From the NCBI RefSeq assembly GCF_006740045.1, contig NZ_AP019749.1, positions 1,693,001 through 1,757,000 on the forward strand: a stretch of DNA of 64,000 nt, read 5' to 3'. The position numbers and the translations under genes were made by a program. The notes under the pieces are model-generated. The model saw nothing but the letters and a program-made list of their open reading frames with translations, was not told where the DNA came from and did not search any database. This document shows, piece after piece, positions 1 through 8,573 of this stretch. Every line of letters starts with the position of its first letter. Positions within the stretch are counted from its first letter, which is position 1. Source of the stretch: Comamonas terrigena NBRC 13299 (GTDB lineage: Bacteria > Pseudomonadota > Gammaproteobacteria > Burkholderiales > Burkholderiaceae_C).

Positions 1-789
1 AGGCAGACCATTGACCACGGTCGGCACAATGCGCCAGCCACGGTTGTGCTCCAGCTTCGCCCAGCCGATCAGGGCCTTGGCAATGCCGACGCTGCCGCAC
101 AGCGGCCTGGTGATTGCGCTGACCTTGCCGCCGCCATCGGCCACCATCACCGCGTCGCTTGCCAGCACCTGCGCCAATGCGTGGATGTCCCGGGTGCGTA
201 TGGCCTGGGCAAAGGCTGCGGCCAGGCGCTGGCGCTCCTCGTCGGCAACTTCGCAGCGTGCGTAGCCCGCCTTGATGTGCCGGCGTGCCCGGCTGACCAG
301 CTGGCGGCAGGCGTCGGTGCCGCGGTCGAGATGGCGGCCGATCTCTTCGTACTCCAAATCGAACACGTCGTGCAGCAGGAAGGCTGCACGCTCCAGCGGT
401 GACAGGCGCTCCAGCGCCAGCATGAAGGCCACCGAGACGTCCTGGGCAAATTCCGTCTGCCGCTCGGGACTGGGGGCCCAGCCAAACAGCAGGTCGTCCT
501 CGAGCAGCGGCTCGGGCAGCCAGATGCCTATGTACTGTTCGCGCCGCACCGCTGCCGACCCCAGCTTGTCGAGGCACAGATTGGTGGTCAGGCGTGACAG
601 GTAGGCGCCCGGATTGTCGATCCCGCTCTCGTCCACCTCGACCCAGCGCAGCCAGGTGTCCTGCACGATGTCTTCTGCCTCCGCGCGCGAGCCCAGCATG
701 CGATAGGCCAGCGCCCGCAGCCTGCGTGCATGTTCGGCGTCATAGCGGCGTGCGCGTTCGTCGGGAGAGTAGGGATTTTTCTGGATCAC
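1..789 (-). CDS. ECF41-type RNA polymerase sigma factor (SigJ-like), 3' end outside window
   Basis: Extracytoplasmic-function sigma factor that would direct RNA polymerase to a small set of promoters. Reading the minus strand from a GTG at 789 gives 263 open codons to the window edge. The N-terminal part has region 2 (residues about 15-75, with ALAYRMLGSRAEAEDIVQD) and region 4 (about 110-165, LSPLERAAFLLHDVF and a typical HTH). Two hallmarks of the ECF41 group are visible: WLPEPL in the linker after region 2, and DGGGK in a C-terminal SnoaL-like domain that in this family modulates activity in place of an anti-sigma factor. The start is a GTG preceded by GAGA; the region upstream (790-1026) has no gene. 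The C-terminus (expected NPDKL motif) lies beyond base 1, as would the usual DoxX/carboxymuconolactone-type partner gene. Family is well supported; target genes are unknown. Confidence 0.88.
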   Translation of the reverse strand, partial: MIQKNPYSPDERARRYDAEHARRLRALAYRMLGSRAEAEDIVQDTWLRWVEVDESGIDNPGAYLSRLTTNLCLDKLGSAAVRREQYIGIWLPEPLLEDDLLFGWAPSPERQTEFAQDVSVAFMLALERLSPLERAAFLLHDVFDLEYEEIGRHLDRGTDACRQLVSRARRHIKAGYARCEVADEERQRLAAAFAQAIRTRDIHALAQVLASDAVMVADGGGKVSAITRPLCGSVGIAKALIGWAKLEHNRGWRIVPTVVNGLP

Positions 790-1026
790 GGGTGCGGTCT
801 CTCGGCTCGCCCCAAGCGGGCGCACCAGTATGACGACATAGCCTTCATGGGTGTGACATGAACGGCCGCGCTGTGGCTCCGGCGGCCGGGAACAGCTGGC
901 GCATGGCCCTGCGGGGTCAGCAGGCGGAATGCCGACCGGCTGGTGCAGGCTCTTGTCCTGTCCCTCTTTCCCAGAAGCCGTCGCAGGGGCAGGCGAATAG
1001 GTACCACATGAGACAATCGCGCCACC

Positions 1027-2529
1027 ATGAGTGACCAGAACGACAAGATTTCCCCCGATACCGAGTACGCCGCCATGCCCGCCGCCGACCCCAACCTGCC
1101 CGAGGGCTGGCTGGAGGTGGTGTCCATGGACATGGAGGCCAAGGGTGTGGCCCGCAAGCCCGACGGCAAGGTGGTGTTCATTGACGGCGCCCTGCCGACC
1201 GAGCTGGTCACGGCCAATGTGCACCGCAAGAAGAACAACTGGGAAGCCGCCAGCCTGCGCGAGATCCACCGCGAATCCGCGCAGCGGGTGAAGCCCGGCT
1301 GCCCCAACGCCGGCCTGCACGAAGGTGCCTGCGGCGGCTGCAAGATGCAGCACATGCATGTCGCAGCCCAGGTGGCCGTCAAGCAGCGCGTGCTGGAAGA
1401 CAATCTGTGGCACCTGGGCAAGGTGAAGCCTGAAACCCTGTTGCGCCCCATCGAAGGCCCGACCTGGGGCTACCGCTACCGCGCCCGCCTGTCGGTGCGC
1501 TATGTGATCAAGAAGGGCAAGGTGCTGGTGGGCTTCCATGAGCGCAAGAGCCGCTATATTGCCGACATGGAAACCTGCAAGGTGCTGCCGCCCCATGTGG
1601 ATGCCATGCTGATGCCCATGCGGGCACTGATTGCCAGCCTGGATGCGCGCGAGACCTGCCCGCAGATCGAAGTAGCCTGCGGCGACGACGTGACGGCCCT
1701 GGTGCTGCGCCACCTGGAGCCCTTGAGCGACGCCGACCTGCAGCGTTTGCGTGACTTCGGCACGCAGTACGACGTGCAGTGGTGGCTGCAGCCCAAGGGG
1801 CCGGACACCGTGCACCTGATGGAGCAGGGCGGTACCCAGCTGGCGTATTCCCTGCCGGACTTCGGCATCACCATGCCGTTCAAGCCAACCGACTTCACCC
1901 AGGTGAATCCGCACATCAACCGCGTGCTGGTGACGCGTTCGCTGCGCCTGCTGGCGGCGCAGAAGACCGATCGCGTGATTGACTGGTTCTGCGGTCTGGG
2001 CAACTTCACATTGCCGCTGGCGACGATGGCGGGCGAGGTGCTGGGCATTGAAGGCTCGGACGCGCTGGTGCAGCGCTCGCACGAAAACCTGGCGGCCAAC
2101 AATGCGGCCCGCGCCGACGGCGACAAGCTGGCGCCCACCACGTTCGTGGCCCGCAACCTGTTCAATATGACGCCCGCCATCCTGATGGCCGACGGCAATG
2201 CCGACAAATGGCTGGTGGATCCTCCCCGCGAAGGTGCGTTTGCGCTGGCCAAGGCGCTGGCCGACATCCACCAGATCCGCATTGGAGCCAAGCAGACCGG
2301 TGTGGCCACCGAGGAGCAGCCCGATCTGCTGCCGCCGCTGCCCGAAGGCCATGAGAACTGGACGTTCCCCGAGCGCATCGTGTATGTGAGCTGCAGCCCC
2401 GCCACGCTGGCGCGCGATGCCGGCCTGCTGGTGCATCAGGCGGGTTACCGCTGCGTGACGGCGGGCGTGGTGAACATGTTCCCGCACACGGCCCACGTGG
2501 AATCGATGGCGGTGTTCGAGCGCGCTTGA
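1027..2529 (+). CDS. rlmD: 23S rRNA (uracil-1939-C5)-methyltransferase RlmD
   Basis: SAM-dependent RNA m5U methyltransferase of the RumA/RlmD/TrmA family, modifying 23S rRNA in the cytoplasm. The 500-aa product has an N-terminal TRAM-like beta segment (about residues 28-75), a four-cysteine iron-sulfur site (C92, C102, C105 in the GACGGCK stretch, plus a later Cys near residue 187), a Rossmann SAM site around residue 318 ([14 protein letters not shown]) and the catalytic loop near residue 455 ([12 protein letters not shown], nucleophilic Cys in SCSP). Length is slightly above the usual 430-450 because of a short N-terminal extension and an insert before the catalytic loop. ATG at 1027 is the only good start. 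It stands alone, ending about 60 bases before a bidirectional terminator. Confidence 0.93.
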   Translation: MSDQNDKISPDTEYAAMPAADPNLPEGWLEVVSMDMEAKGVARKPDGKVVFIDGALPTELVTANVHRKKNNWEAASLREIHRESAQRVKPGCPNAGLHEGACGGCKMQHMHVAAQVAVKQRVLEDNLWHLGKVKPETLLRPIEGPTWGYRYRARLSVRYVIKKGKVLVGFHERKSRYIADMETCKVLPPHVDAMLMPMRALIASLDARETCPQIEVACGDDVTALVLRHLEPLSDADLQRLRDFGTQYDVQWWLQPKGPDTVHLMEQGGTQLAYSLPDFGITMPFKPTDFTQVNPHINRVLVTRSLRLLAAQKTDRVIDWFCGLGNFTLPLATMAGEVLGIEGSDALVQRSHENLAANNAARADGDKLAPTTFVARNLFNMTPAILMADGNADKWLVDPPREGAFALAKALADIHQIRIGAKQTGVATEEQPDLLPPLPEGHENWTFPERIVYVSCSPATLARDAGLLVHQAGYRCVTAGVVNMFPHTAHVESMAVFERA

Positions 2530-2585
2530 GCTTGAGACCGGGCGGGGGCCGGATCGTGTTCCCCGGCACAGGACAGCGCCAGCCA

Positions 2586-2615
2586 CAAAAAAAGCCCCGG
2601 TAACGGGGCTTTTTT
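2586..2615 (+). terminator. Bidirectional rho-independent terminator
   Basis: Ten-base stem AAAAGCCCCG / CGGGGCTTTT with a 4-base loop, flanked by an A-run on the left and a T-run on the right, so it can end transcription of rlmD on the plus strand and of the lipoprotein gene on the minus strand. Confidence 0.9.
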
Positions 2616-2705
2616 GCGTCTGCGGCCGTGCGGCAGGCCATGGGTGACGCCGACAGGATCCCGGCAGGCCGCACGGCGGAAGGTGGCCGCCAGCGTCCGC
2701 GGGCT

Positions 2706-3068
2706 TCAGCTGCGGTCGCGGCTTTCGGTTTCGACGCCGTCGTTGTCCGAGCGGTTGCGGCGTTGCACGGGTTTCTGCGTGAAGACCGAGGGTGTGCCTT
2801 CGATCTTGAATTCGCGCATGTAGCTGTCCATGTCCTTCCAGCCTTCAAACACCAGACCCTTGGGGGACTTGGGGTTCAGGGCGTAGCAGTCTTCCAGTCC
2901 GCGCATGGCGTGGCGGCATGCACCGCCAATGGCGCGGGCTTCGCTTTCCTTGGCGACGGTGCGCGGATCCGGGCCGAGGCCGGGGATTTCATTGCAACCG
3001 GCCAGCAGCGCGCTGAACGCGCACATTGCCAGCAGGGTCGGGCGAAAGGAGTGGTGGATTTGGGGCAT
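2706..3068 (-). CDS. Small hypothetical lipoprotein
   Basis: A 120-aa protein with a basic N-terminus, a hydrophobic segment and the lipobox LLAG-C (residues about 18-22), so it is probably acylated at the Cys and anchored in the cell envelope. The mature part carries GGACRHAMRGLEDCYA, with two cysteines that could pair in the periplasm, followed by GLVFEGWKDMDSYM and a basic tail (VQRRNRS). Start chosen at the ATG at 3068, preceded by GGGGAC, because this places the signal peptide at the very N-terminus; an upstream in-frame ATG at 3194 would add 42 residues in front of it. Similar short lipoproteins of unknown role occur in Comamonadaceae; no function can be assigned. Confidence 0.75.
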   Translation of the reverse strand: MPQIHHSFRPTLLAMCAFSALLAGCNEIPGLGPDPRTVAKESEARAIGGACRHAMRGLEDCYALNPKSPKGLVFEGWKDMDSYMREFKIEGTPSVFTQKPVQRRNRSDNDGVETESRDRS

Positions 3069-3302
3069 CTTGTCCCCATTATCGGCAGCTGCACCGGAAT
3101 ATTGAGTGCTTTTTACATGCTGCAGAGATGGCGCATCAGCAGGTGGCCTGACGGCGATGGAGCCAGCTGACACAGCGGTCAAAAAAAGAGCCACCGGCCA
3201 AGCTGGCCTGGGGATCTTGATCCGGGTGCAGGCCCTGGCGGGTGGCGCTCAGGCGGGGCGGCAGGGCAGGCTGCGTTCAACAGCCTGCCGCAGCAGACCG
3301 AT

Positions 3303-3800
3303 TTACCAGCCCCACAGCAGGCTGCGTGCCACCCAGCCCTGGGTGCCGCTGGGGCTGCGCACCTTGGCCCAGCCGGCACGCTTTTCCAGCGTGCGCACCA
3401 CTTCATGCTGTTCCAGCTTGCCGATCACGCGGTGGTTGGCGCCCGGGCCGTTGCGCAGATTGGCGGTACGGGCCTTGACCACATGGTGGGCCTGCGTGCT
3501 GGTGTTGGGGCGGTAGACCCAGCCCAGGGCGGATTCGTAGTCCCGCACTTTCAGCCAGTTGCCCTGGCGCGCAGTGACCTGCAGCGGGTAGCCCTTGGAC
3601 AGCTCCCATTGGACCTGGGCGCGCGCCTGGGGTTGGGCGCGCACATTGGCGCTGTTGCCCTTGACGCTGACAAACTCCGGTGCCCGGGCGGCACTGGGCA
3701 GGGCGGTCCAGCTGGCGGCCAGGGTGGCAGCCACCAGCAGGGCGTGGGGAAGTGATGAACGGATGGAACGGTGAACGCGGTGTAGGGCGGCGGTGAACAC
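3303..3800 (-). CDS. Secreted protein with two SH3b domains
   Basis: A 165-aa protein with an N-terminal signal peptide (hydrophobic LLVAATLAASWTALP, then SAARA) followed by two bacterial SH3 (SH3_3) domains, about residues 45-100 (VKGNSANVRAQPQ ... GWVYR) and 105-165 (ARTANLRNGPGANHRV ... GWV). SH3b domains bind cell-wall or protein ligands in the periplasm; nothing catalytic is present. The start is a GTG at 3800: AGGAG lies 9 bases upstream, and a longer reading to an ATG at 3920 would put about 40 non-secretory residues ahead of the signal peptide. It lies downstream of cytX on the same strand with a 160-base gap, so co-transcription is possible but not shown. Confidence 0.85.
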   Translation of the reverse strand: MFTAALHRVHRSIRSSLPHALLVAATLAASWTALPSAARAPEFVSVKGNSANVRAQPQARAQVQWELSKGYPLQVTARQGNWLKVRDYESALGWVYRPNTSTQAHHVVKARTANLRNGPGANHRVIGKLEQHEVVRTLEKRAGWAKVRSPSGTQGWVARSLLWGW

Positions 3801-3962
3801 GCGGCAAAGACTCCTGTGCGGGTGGTGCGCGGTGCCGCTGTCTGCCCTCAAGCCAGCCAATCGGGCGCCGCGCTGTGGATGGATGCTGCACCCGCCGGGG
3901 CCATGCCTGCCGGGGTGCATCTCTGGCTGGAGTGCCGCGCTGCGCCGAAAGTTCCCGGAAAT

Positions 3963-5303
3963 TCAGGCGCTGTGGCGCTCTGCGGGGGTGGAGCCTGCTA
4001 TGGAAGTTGTTGCGCGTGTGGTCCAGGCCAGTACAAAGCACAGCGCCAGCGTGGGCAGGGCTGCACCGGTCTGTGGCAGCCAGTGGGCAATGGCGTGGTA
4101 GCAGGCAATGCCGGCCAGCCACAGTCCGATCGACACCGGGTGCAGCGGGCGGGCGCCGGCCATCCAGTGGGCGGCGGCCTGGGCGCGGTCGGCGGCAGAC
4201 TGGAACGCCAGGCGCCCGAGAATGACGCCGAACATGGGCACAAAGATGGAGCTGAGCGTCAGCAGGAACGGCTCGATGCTGTGCATGGGCAGCACCAGGG
4301 CCAGGGCGGTGCACAGGGCGATGAGCAGCAGACCCCAGCGGCGCACGCTCCAGGCCGGCAGCAGGCTGTGCAGCGCCAGGCTGCCGGAATAGGTGTCGCC
4401 ATAGGCGTTGTCCACCTCGTCGATCAGGATCAGTGTCAGCGCAATCAGGCCGCCCTGGGCCAGCAGCAAGGCGGTGAGCAAGTCCTGCGACGGCAGGGTC
4501 AGCGCCACCAGCACGCCCAGGCCATAGCACCAGCAGTTGGCCACGGCAAAGCCCAGCCAGGTGCCGCGCAGCGCGCTGCCGCCGCTTTTGCCATGGCGGG
4601 CGTAGTCGGCCACCAGTGGCAGCCAGGAGATGGGCATGGCAATCACCAGGTCCATGGCCGACAGCCAGGACATGCCGCCTTCGCCCCGGCGTTGCCACAG
4701 GCTGTCCCAGCCGATGGCGCTGGCGCGCTCGGCAAAATGCCAGCTCAGCCACAGCAGCGAGAGCACGACCAGGGGCAGTGCGATGCGTGCAATCAGTTTG
4801 CGCACCAGCTGGATCATGGAGCCGCTGATCATCAGCGCCACCACCGCACCCCACAGGGCCGTGGCGCCCAGCATCCAGCCCAGGCCGGACTGGCCGCTGA
4901 TGGCCAGCGTGGCGTCGCGCATCACCACCAGCTCGAACGTGCCCCAGCCCATCAGCTGGACCAGGTTCAGCGCGATCGGCAGCTTGGCAAAGTGGCTGCC
5001 ATAGACATGGTGCATCAGCGCCGCACTGCCCAGGCCGGTATCGCAGCCGATCTTGGCGACCCAGGCCAGCAGGCCGGCGCCGACGATGGAGCCCAGCACA
5101 ATGGTCCACAGGGCTTCGCGCAGGCCCAGGGCCGGCACCAGATAGGCGCCCACCTGCATCACCAGCAGGCCCACCCCCAGGCTGAACCACAGGGAGGCGT
5201 GGTCGTGGGTGGCGAATACCCGTTCGCTGGCGGCCACCTGCGTGAGTGCCTGGTTGTGCGCCGGACTGTGCCCGGCAGCGTTGGAAGAGGGAGAAGAAGA
5301 CAT
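3963..5303 (-). CDS. cytX: NCS1-family hydroxymethylpyrimidine transporter CytX
   Basis: Inner-membrane permease of the nucleobase:cation symporter-1 family, 446 aa with about 12 hydrophobic segments (for example residues 35-57, 62-80, 108-128 and the last 40 residues). The sequence fits the CytX branch, predicted to import the thiamine precursor 4-amino-5-hydroxymethyl-2-methylpyrimidine. The strongest functional evidence is the TPP riboswitch immediately upstream, so expression should fall when thiamine diphosphate is plentiful. Start at ATG 5303 with GGAG six bases upstream; the open frame continues upstream to 5441, but that part is the riboswitch RNA. No thi biosynthesis genes are adjacent, so this is a stand-alone salvage transporter. 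Confidence 0.88.
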   Translation of the reverse strand: MSSSPSSNAAGHSPAHNQALTQVAASERVFATHDHASLWFSLGVGLLVMQVGAYLVPALGLREALWTIVLGSIVGAGLLAWVAKIGCDTGLGSAALMHHVYGSHFAKLPIALNLVQLMGWGTFELVVMRDATLAISGQSGLGWMLGATALWGAVVALMISGSMIQLVRKLIARIALPLVVLSLLWLSWHFAERASAIGWDSLWQRRGEGGMSWLSAMDLVIAMPISWLPLVADYARHGKSGGSALRGTWLGFAVANCWCYGLGVLVALTLPSQDLLTALLLAQGGLIALTLILIDEVDNAYGDTYSGSLALHSLLPAWSVRRWGLLLIALCTALALVLPMHSIEPFLLTLSSIFVPMFGVILGRLAFQSAADRAQAAAHWMAGARPLHPVSIGLWLAGIACYHAIAHWLPQTGAALPTLALCFVLAWTTRATTSIAGSTPAERHSA

Positions 5304-5401
5304 GGATGCTCCGTATCGATACGAAGCAGGGCGCGTGGCCAGCGTGGTGCGCGGGCGGGCTGCGCAGGGGAGTCCCTGGCGGCTGGCTGGCACCGAGATG
5401 G

Positions 5402-5530
5402 TTCGGCTTCCCTGCGCGAGGATGATCTCGATGCGCACCATCGATCCTCTCGGACCGGTGGTGCGCGAAACAGGTTCAAAGGGTGTGATCTCAGCCCATG
5501 CCCTGCGGCACGGACACCCCTAGCGGTTGC
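5402..5530 (-). promoter_or_regulatory. TPP riboswitch (THI element) controlling cytX
   Basis: On the minus strand the conserved THI-box elements occur in order: CTAGGGGTG, GGCTGAGATCACACCC, TTTGAACCTG, and finally CGCAGGGAA about 75 bases later. The P3 arm between GAACCTG and the final GCAGGGAA is longer than the minimal form and contains its own hairpin (GCGCACCA ... TGGTGCGC). It ends about 100 bases before the cytX start, which fits an expression platform acting on translation or transcription of cytX. Confidence 0.93.
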
Positions 5531-5855
5531 AGTCCGCCAAGACTGCGGCGGCGATTGTACGGGAGCACCCGCGCCGCCCATATATATGGCAACAGGCGCC
5601 GCAGGGGCAGGCCTGGGGAGGATGGGCCTGGCAAGGGCGGGGAGTGCGAGAACAGGCCGCGCAAGCGCATGAACGCAAAAAACAGCGCGCAATTGCAGCG
5701 CGAACCGATTCGGGTCGGAAAACTTGGCTACAATCACGGCTTCGCTTCTGAAGTGTTTCACCCAGTCCCTTGTGCCCTGGGACACCAGGAAAAGACTTCA
5801 AAAGCGGCTTCAAAAAAAGTTGCTGATTTTGTTTTTAGCACTCATTTTTGTAGCG

Positions 5856-5861
5856 TACAAT
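5856..5861 (+). promoter_or_regulatory. Probable -10 box of the tRNA-Pro promoter
   Basis: TACAAT lies 11 bases before the tRNA-Pro 5' end in an AT-rich stretch. A T-rich hexamer (TTTTTA, 5832-5837) sits 18 bases upstream as a weak -35. The remainder of 5531-5850 shows no gene. Confidence 0.5.
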
Positions 5862-5872
5862 CTAGTTTCTGT

Positions 5873-5949
5873 CGGAATGTAGCGCAGCCTGGTAGCGCAC
5901 TTGCATGGGGTGCAAGGGGTCGCGAGTTCGAATCCCGCCATTCCGACCA
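5873..5949 (+). tRNA. tRNA-Pro (anticodon GGG)
   Basis: A 77-base cloverleaf with acceptor CGGAATG / CATTCCG, D arm GCGCAGCCTGGTAGCGC, anticodon stem CTTGC / GCAAG with loop ATGGGGT (anticodon GGG), T arm with GTTCGAATC, and an encoded CCA end. It reads proline codons CCC and CCU. It is followed by an intrinsic terminator. Confidence 0.97.
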
Positions 5950-5960
5950 TTTATAAAAGC

Positions 5961-5996
5961 AAAAGGGCTAGCAACAATGTTGCTGGCCCTTTTGGC
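5961..5996 (+). terminator. Rho-independent terminator after tRNA-Pro
   Basis: Hairpin AAAAGGGCTAGCAAC / GTTGCTGGCCCTTTT with a short AAT loop, ending in T-rich sequence; one mismatch in the stem. Confidence 0.85.
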
Positions 5997-6087
5997 GTCT
6001 GAGACTTGATTTTTTTGTATTGACAACATGGCCAGCAACCGGCCCGTGCCGACCGCTACGCCAACACCCGACGGGTAGTGCATATTT

Positions 6088-6408
6088 ATGATCGAAGGTT
6101 TGATTGCAGGTCGCCTGACGGGTACGCCCGAAGAGCGCACCGACCGTTTTGGCAAGCTGTTCATGGTGGCGCGCATGCGCGCCACAGCCAATGACGGCAG
6201 CAGTCTGTTTGTGAACGTGGTGGCGTTCGATCCCGTGCCGTGCAACCAGCTGCGTGAACTGGAAGAGGGCGACGCCGTGAGCCTGACCGGCCCCATGACC
6301 CCGAAGGTGTGGACCGACCGCCAGGGTGTGAACCACGCCGCGCTGGACGTGGTGGCCTACCGGGTGCTGGCCCTGCCGGTCAAGCAAGCGGTCCAAGACT
6401 ACAACTGA
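6088..6408 (+). CDS. Small single-stranded DNA-binding (SSB-like) OB-fold protein
   Basis: A 106-aa protein resembling the N-terminal OB fold of SSB without the usual acidic C-terminal tail. Beta-strand patterns of the fold are visible: MIEGLIAGRLTG, FGKLFMVARMRA, SSLFVNVVAF, GDAVSLTGPM and NHAALDVVAYRVLAL. The lack of the DDDxPF-type tip suggests it would not recruit replication partners as housekeeping SSB does, so it is more likely an accessory ssDNA-binding protein; this is inference. It stands alone between tRNA-Pro and metQ. Start ATG 6088 is the first in frame; no strong ribosome site is seen. Confidence 0.8.
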   Translation: MIEGLIAGRLTGTPEERTDRFGKLFMVARMRATANDGSSLFVNVVAFDPVPCNQLRELEEGDAVSLTGPMTPKVWTDRQGVNHAALDVVAYRVLALPVKQAVQDYN

Positions 6409-6651
6409 GCGCTCTGCGCTGCGGCGGGCATGGTCCCGCCATGCCAGCGCCGGCATTTTTGCAGGGCATGCAGCACATGCCTGCCGCCGGCAGGCCGCAG
6501 GCGGTTGGCGCAGCCGCAGCGGCCTGTGCTGATGCCTGGGGTGTTCCGGCGCTTTATGCCTTTTATCGATATGCATCGGAAAAAGCATTCTGAGCTGCGG
6601 GCCTGGAAGCGGGGTACATTGCTGGTTTTTCCCAAGCTCTGAGAGATACCC

Positions 6652-7449
6652 GTGAACAAGCGCCATTTCTTCCGCAATGCCCTGGCCGTGGCCGCTGTCG
6701 CCACCCTGTCGCTGGTGGCCCAGGCCCAAGACAAAGTGATCAAGATCGGCGTCACCGCCGGCCCCCATGCCCAGCTGATGGAGCAGGTCAAGAAAGTGGC
6801 CGAGCGCGACGGTCTGAAGCTGCAGGTGGTGGAGTTCAGCGATTACGTGCAGCCCAACGCGGCCCTGGTCTCTGGTGATCTGGATGCCAACAGCTACCAG
6901 CACAAGCCATATCTGGATGCCCAGATCAAGGACCGTGGCTACAAGCTGGTGAGCGTGGCACCCACGGTCAACTTCCCGATCGGCCTGTATTCCAAGAAGG
7001 TCAAGCGCCTGGAAGACCTGAAGTCCGGCGCCAAGTTCGGCATTCCCAACGATCCTACCAACGGCGGCCGCGTGCTGCTGCTGCTGCAGGACAAGGGCCT
7101 GATCAAGCTCAAGCCCAACGTCGGCCTGAAGGCCACGCCGCTGGACGTGGTGGAAAATCCCAAGAAGCTGCGCTTTGTGGAACTGGATGCGGCCCAGCTG
7201 GCGCGTTCGCTGGACGATCTGGATGCCTCGGCCATCAACACCAACTTCGCCATCGCCGCCGGCATGAGCCCGAAGAAGGATGCCATCACGCTGGAGCGCG
7301 CAGACAATCCCTATGTGAACATCATCGTGGTGCGTGAAGCCGACAAGGCCCAGCCCTGGGTGGCCAAGCTGGTCAAGGCCTACCACTCGGATGAAATCCG
7401 CCAGTTCATCGACAAGGAGTTCAAGGGCTCCGTGGCTGCAGGCTTCTGA
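6652..7449 (+). CDS. metQ: MetQ/NlpA-family ABC transporter substrate-binding protein
   Basis: Periplasmic binding protein of the NlpA/MetQ family, normally the D/L-methionine receptor of a MetNIQ importer. The 265-aa product starts at a GTG (GAGAG seven bases upstream) and has a cleavable signal peptide (hydrophobic residues 10-24, AQA cut). There is no lipobox Cys, unlike E. coli MetQ, so it should be soluble. Family signatures include KIGVTAGPHAQLMEQV, LDANSYQHKPYLD, FGIPNDPTNGGRVL and DASAINTNFAIAAG. No metN or metI gene is adjacent, so it must rely on a transporter encoded elsewhere. A terminator follows 70 bases downstream. Confidence 0.88.
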   Translation: MNKRHFFRNALAVAAVATLSLVAQAQDKVIKIGVTAGPHAQLMEQVKKVAERDGLKLQVVEFSDYVQPNAALVSGDLDANSYQHKPYLDAQIKDRGYKLVSVAPTVNFPIGLYSKKVKRLEDLKSGAKFGIPNDPTNGGRVLLLLQDKGLIKLKPNVGLKATPLDVVENPKKLRFVELDAAQLARSLDDLDASAINTNFAIAAGMSPKKDAITLERADNPYVNIIVVREADKAQPWVAKLVKAYHSDEIRQFIDKEFKGSVAAGF

Positions 7450-7520
7450 TCGCGGTCAAGGCCTTCGACGTTCCACTGCCGAATCCCCCCGTCCGCAGCC
7501 GGTCTGCGGCCGAGGAATGA

Positions 7521-7554
7521 AAAAGCTGCCAGGTGCATACCGGGCAGCTTTTTT
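7521..7554 (+). terminator. Rho-independent terminator after metQ
   Basis: Stem AAAAGCTGCC / GGCAGCTTTT with a 12-base loop and a six-base T-run. The low-complexity TGCGTG-rich stretch that follows (7560-7620) contains no gene. Confidence 0.88.
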
Positions 7555-7669
7555 GTGTCTGCGCGCAGCAGCGTGCCTGTGCGTGCGTGAGTGTGTGGGT
7601 GCGTGCGTGCAGGTGGTCGGTGTCTACAGTTTGGTGCTCGTATCCGGCGCTGCCGGTGTGCTCAGGGGT

Positions 7670-8056
7670 TCAGCGCGCGCTGCGTTCCTGGGCGGTGTCG
7701 ATGGCATCGACGATGGCTGCACCGGTGGACTGCACGCCGGGGCGGTCAAAGCCGGGGCCGGGAGTCACGTTGGGATTGGCCAGCAGGCGGGCGCGCACCT
7801 CCTGGGCTTTCTGCATGTCGGCCGGCAGGGGCGGACTGGTGGGGCGGGCCGCCGCCGGGGGGGCTGTGGCGCGGCGGTAGGCATCGAACTGTTGCTGCTG
7901 CTGGCGCTGTTCCTGCGCTTCCTGGCGCCAGTGGTTGCTGAGGAAATAGCCCAGCGCAAACATGCACAGCACGGCCACCAGGCTGATGGAGACCGCGGTC
8001 AGTACCCAGTTCTCATCACTGGCGCGGCGGGGTTTGTGGGCGATGTACTGCGGCAT
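7670..8056 (-). CDS. Hypothetical single-pass membrane protein
   Basis: A 128-aa protein with a short basic cytoplasmic N-terminus (MPQYIAHKPRRAS), one transmembrane helix at about residues 20-42 (VLTAVSISLVAVLCMFALGYFL), a glutamine-rich segment (QEQRQQQQQ) and a Pro/Ala-rich tail. The start at 8056 is chosen because it puts the helix near the N-terminus; an in-frame ATG at 8236 would add 60 low-complexity residues. No known domain is recognised. It is convergent with metQ. Confidence 0.6.
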   Translation of the reverse strand: MPQYIAHKPRRASDENWVLTAVSISLVAVLCMFALGYFLSNHWRQEAQEQRQQQQQFDAYRRATAPPAAARPTSPPLPADMQKAQEVRARLLANPNVTPGPGFDRPGVQSTGAAIVDAIDTAQERSAR

Positions 8057-8573
8057 GGCGATCTCGGGAAAAGCAACTGGTGCGCAACGCGGGCGTGGCA
8101 CGCAACCTAATGTAATTCGAGTTGGAACTGGATTGAATGCCTGGGGTTTGTGCGGCGGATGGGTTGAGGTGGCGTGAGATGGCGCTTGTCTGTGGAAAAA
8201 GCCTGCCACAGGACTGGAAGCGCCGCCTTGATGCATGCCAAGTGGTGGCTTGTGTCATCGCGAACGGCGATGGGTGGGGTGGCCGTGCCGGCGCCGGTGA
8301 CCCCATGGAGATGGGGTGCAGGATCTCTGATGTGTGAGGGTTGTGCCTTCTGTGGCTTCTTTTGTGCGCAAAGATCTATTTCTGCGCGCAAAAAGTGCGT
8401 GGGGTGGCAGCGTGGCGGCAGGAGGCGCGGGCGGAGCCGCTCTGCAGAATTTCCGACGGGTGGCATGAGGCCCGCGTTTGGAGGCCGGCCCCAGGCAAGA
8501 CGCCATCGCGGGTGCAGCGGGCGCTGTCTAGAATTTGCCGCTTCGTATCTGGAGACATACAAGGATTCCCCCC
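8057..8573. other. Intergenic region without a recognisable gene
   Basis: About 515 bases between the divergent hypothetical gene and dctP. No open frame has a ribosome site, codon bias or recognisable product. It should contain both promoters. AAGGA at 8561-8565 is the dctP ribosome-binding site. Confidence 0.6.

Noticed and set aside
3816..3962. Gene between cytX and the SH3b gene
   Set aside because: Only GC-driven frames, none with a start site.
3816..5672. 618-codon open frame on the plus strand
   Set aside because: Antisense to cytX and its riboswitch; Gln/His/Ala-rich composition.
6409..6651. SAM riboswitch ahead of metQ
   Set aside because: No conserved S-box or SAM-II elements recognised.
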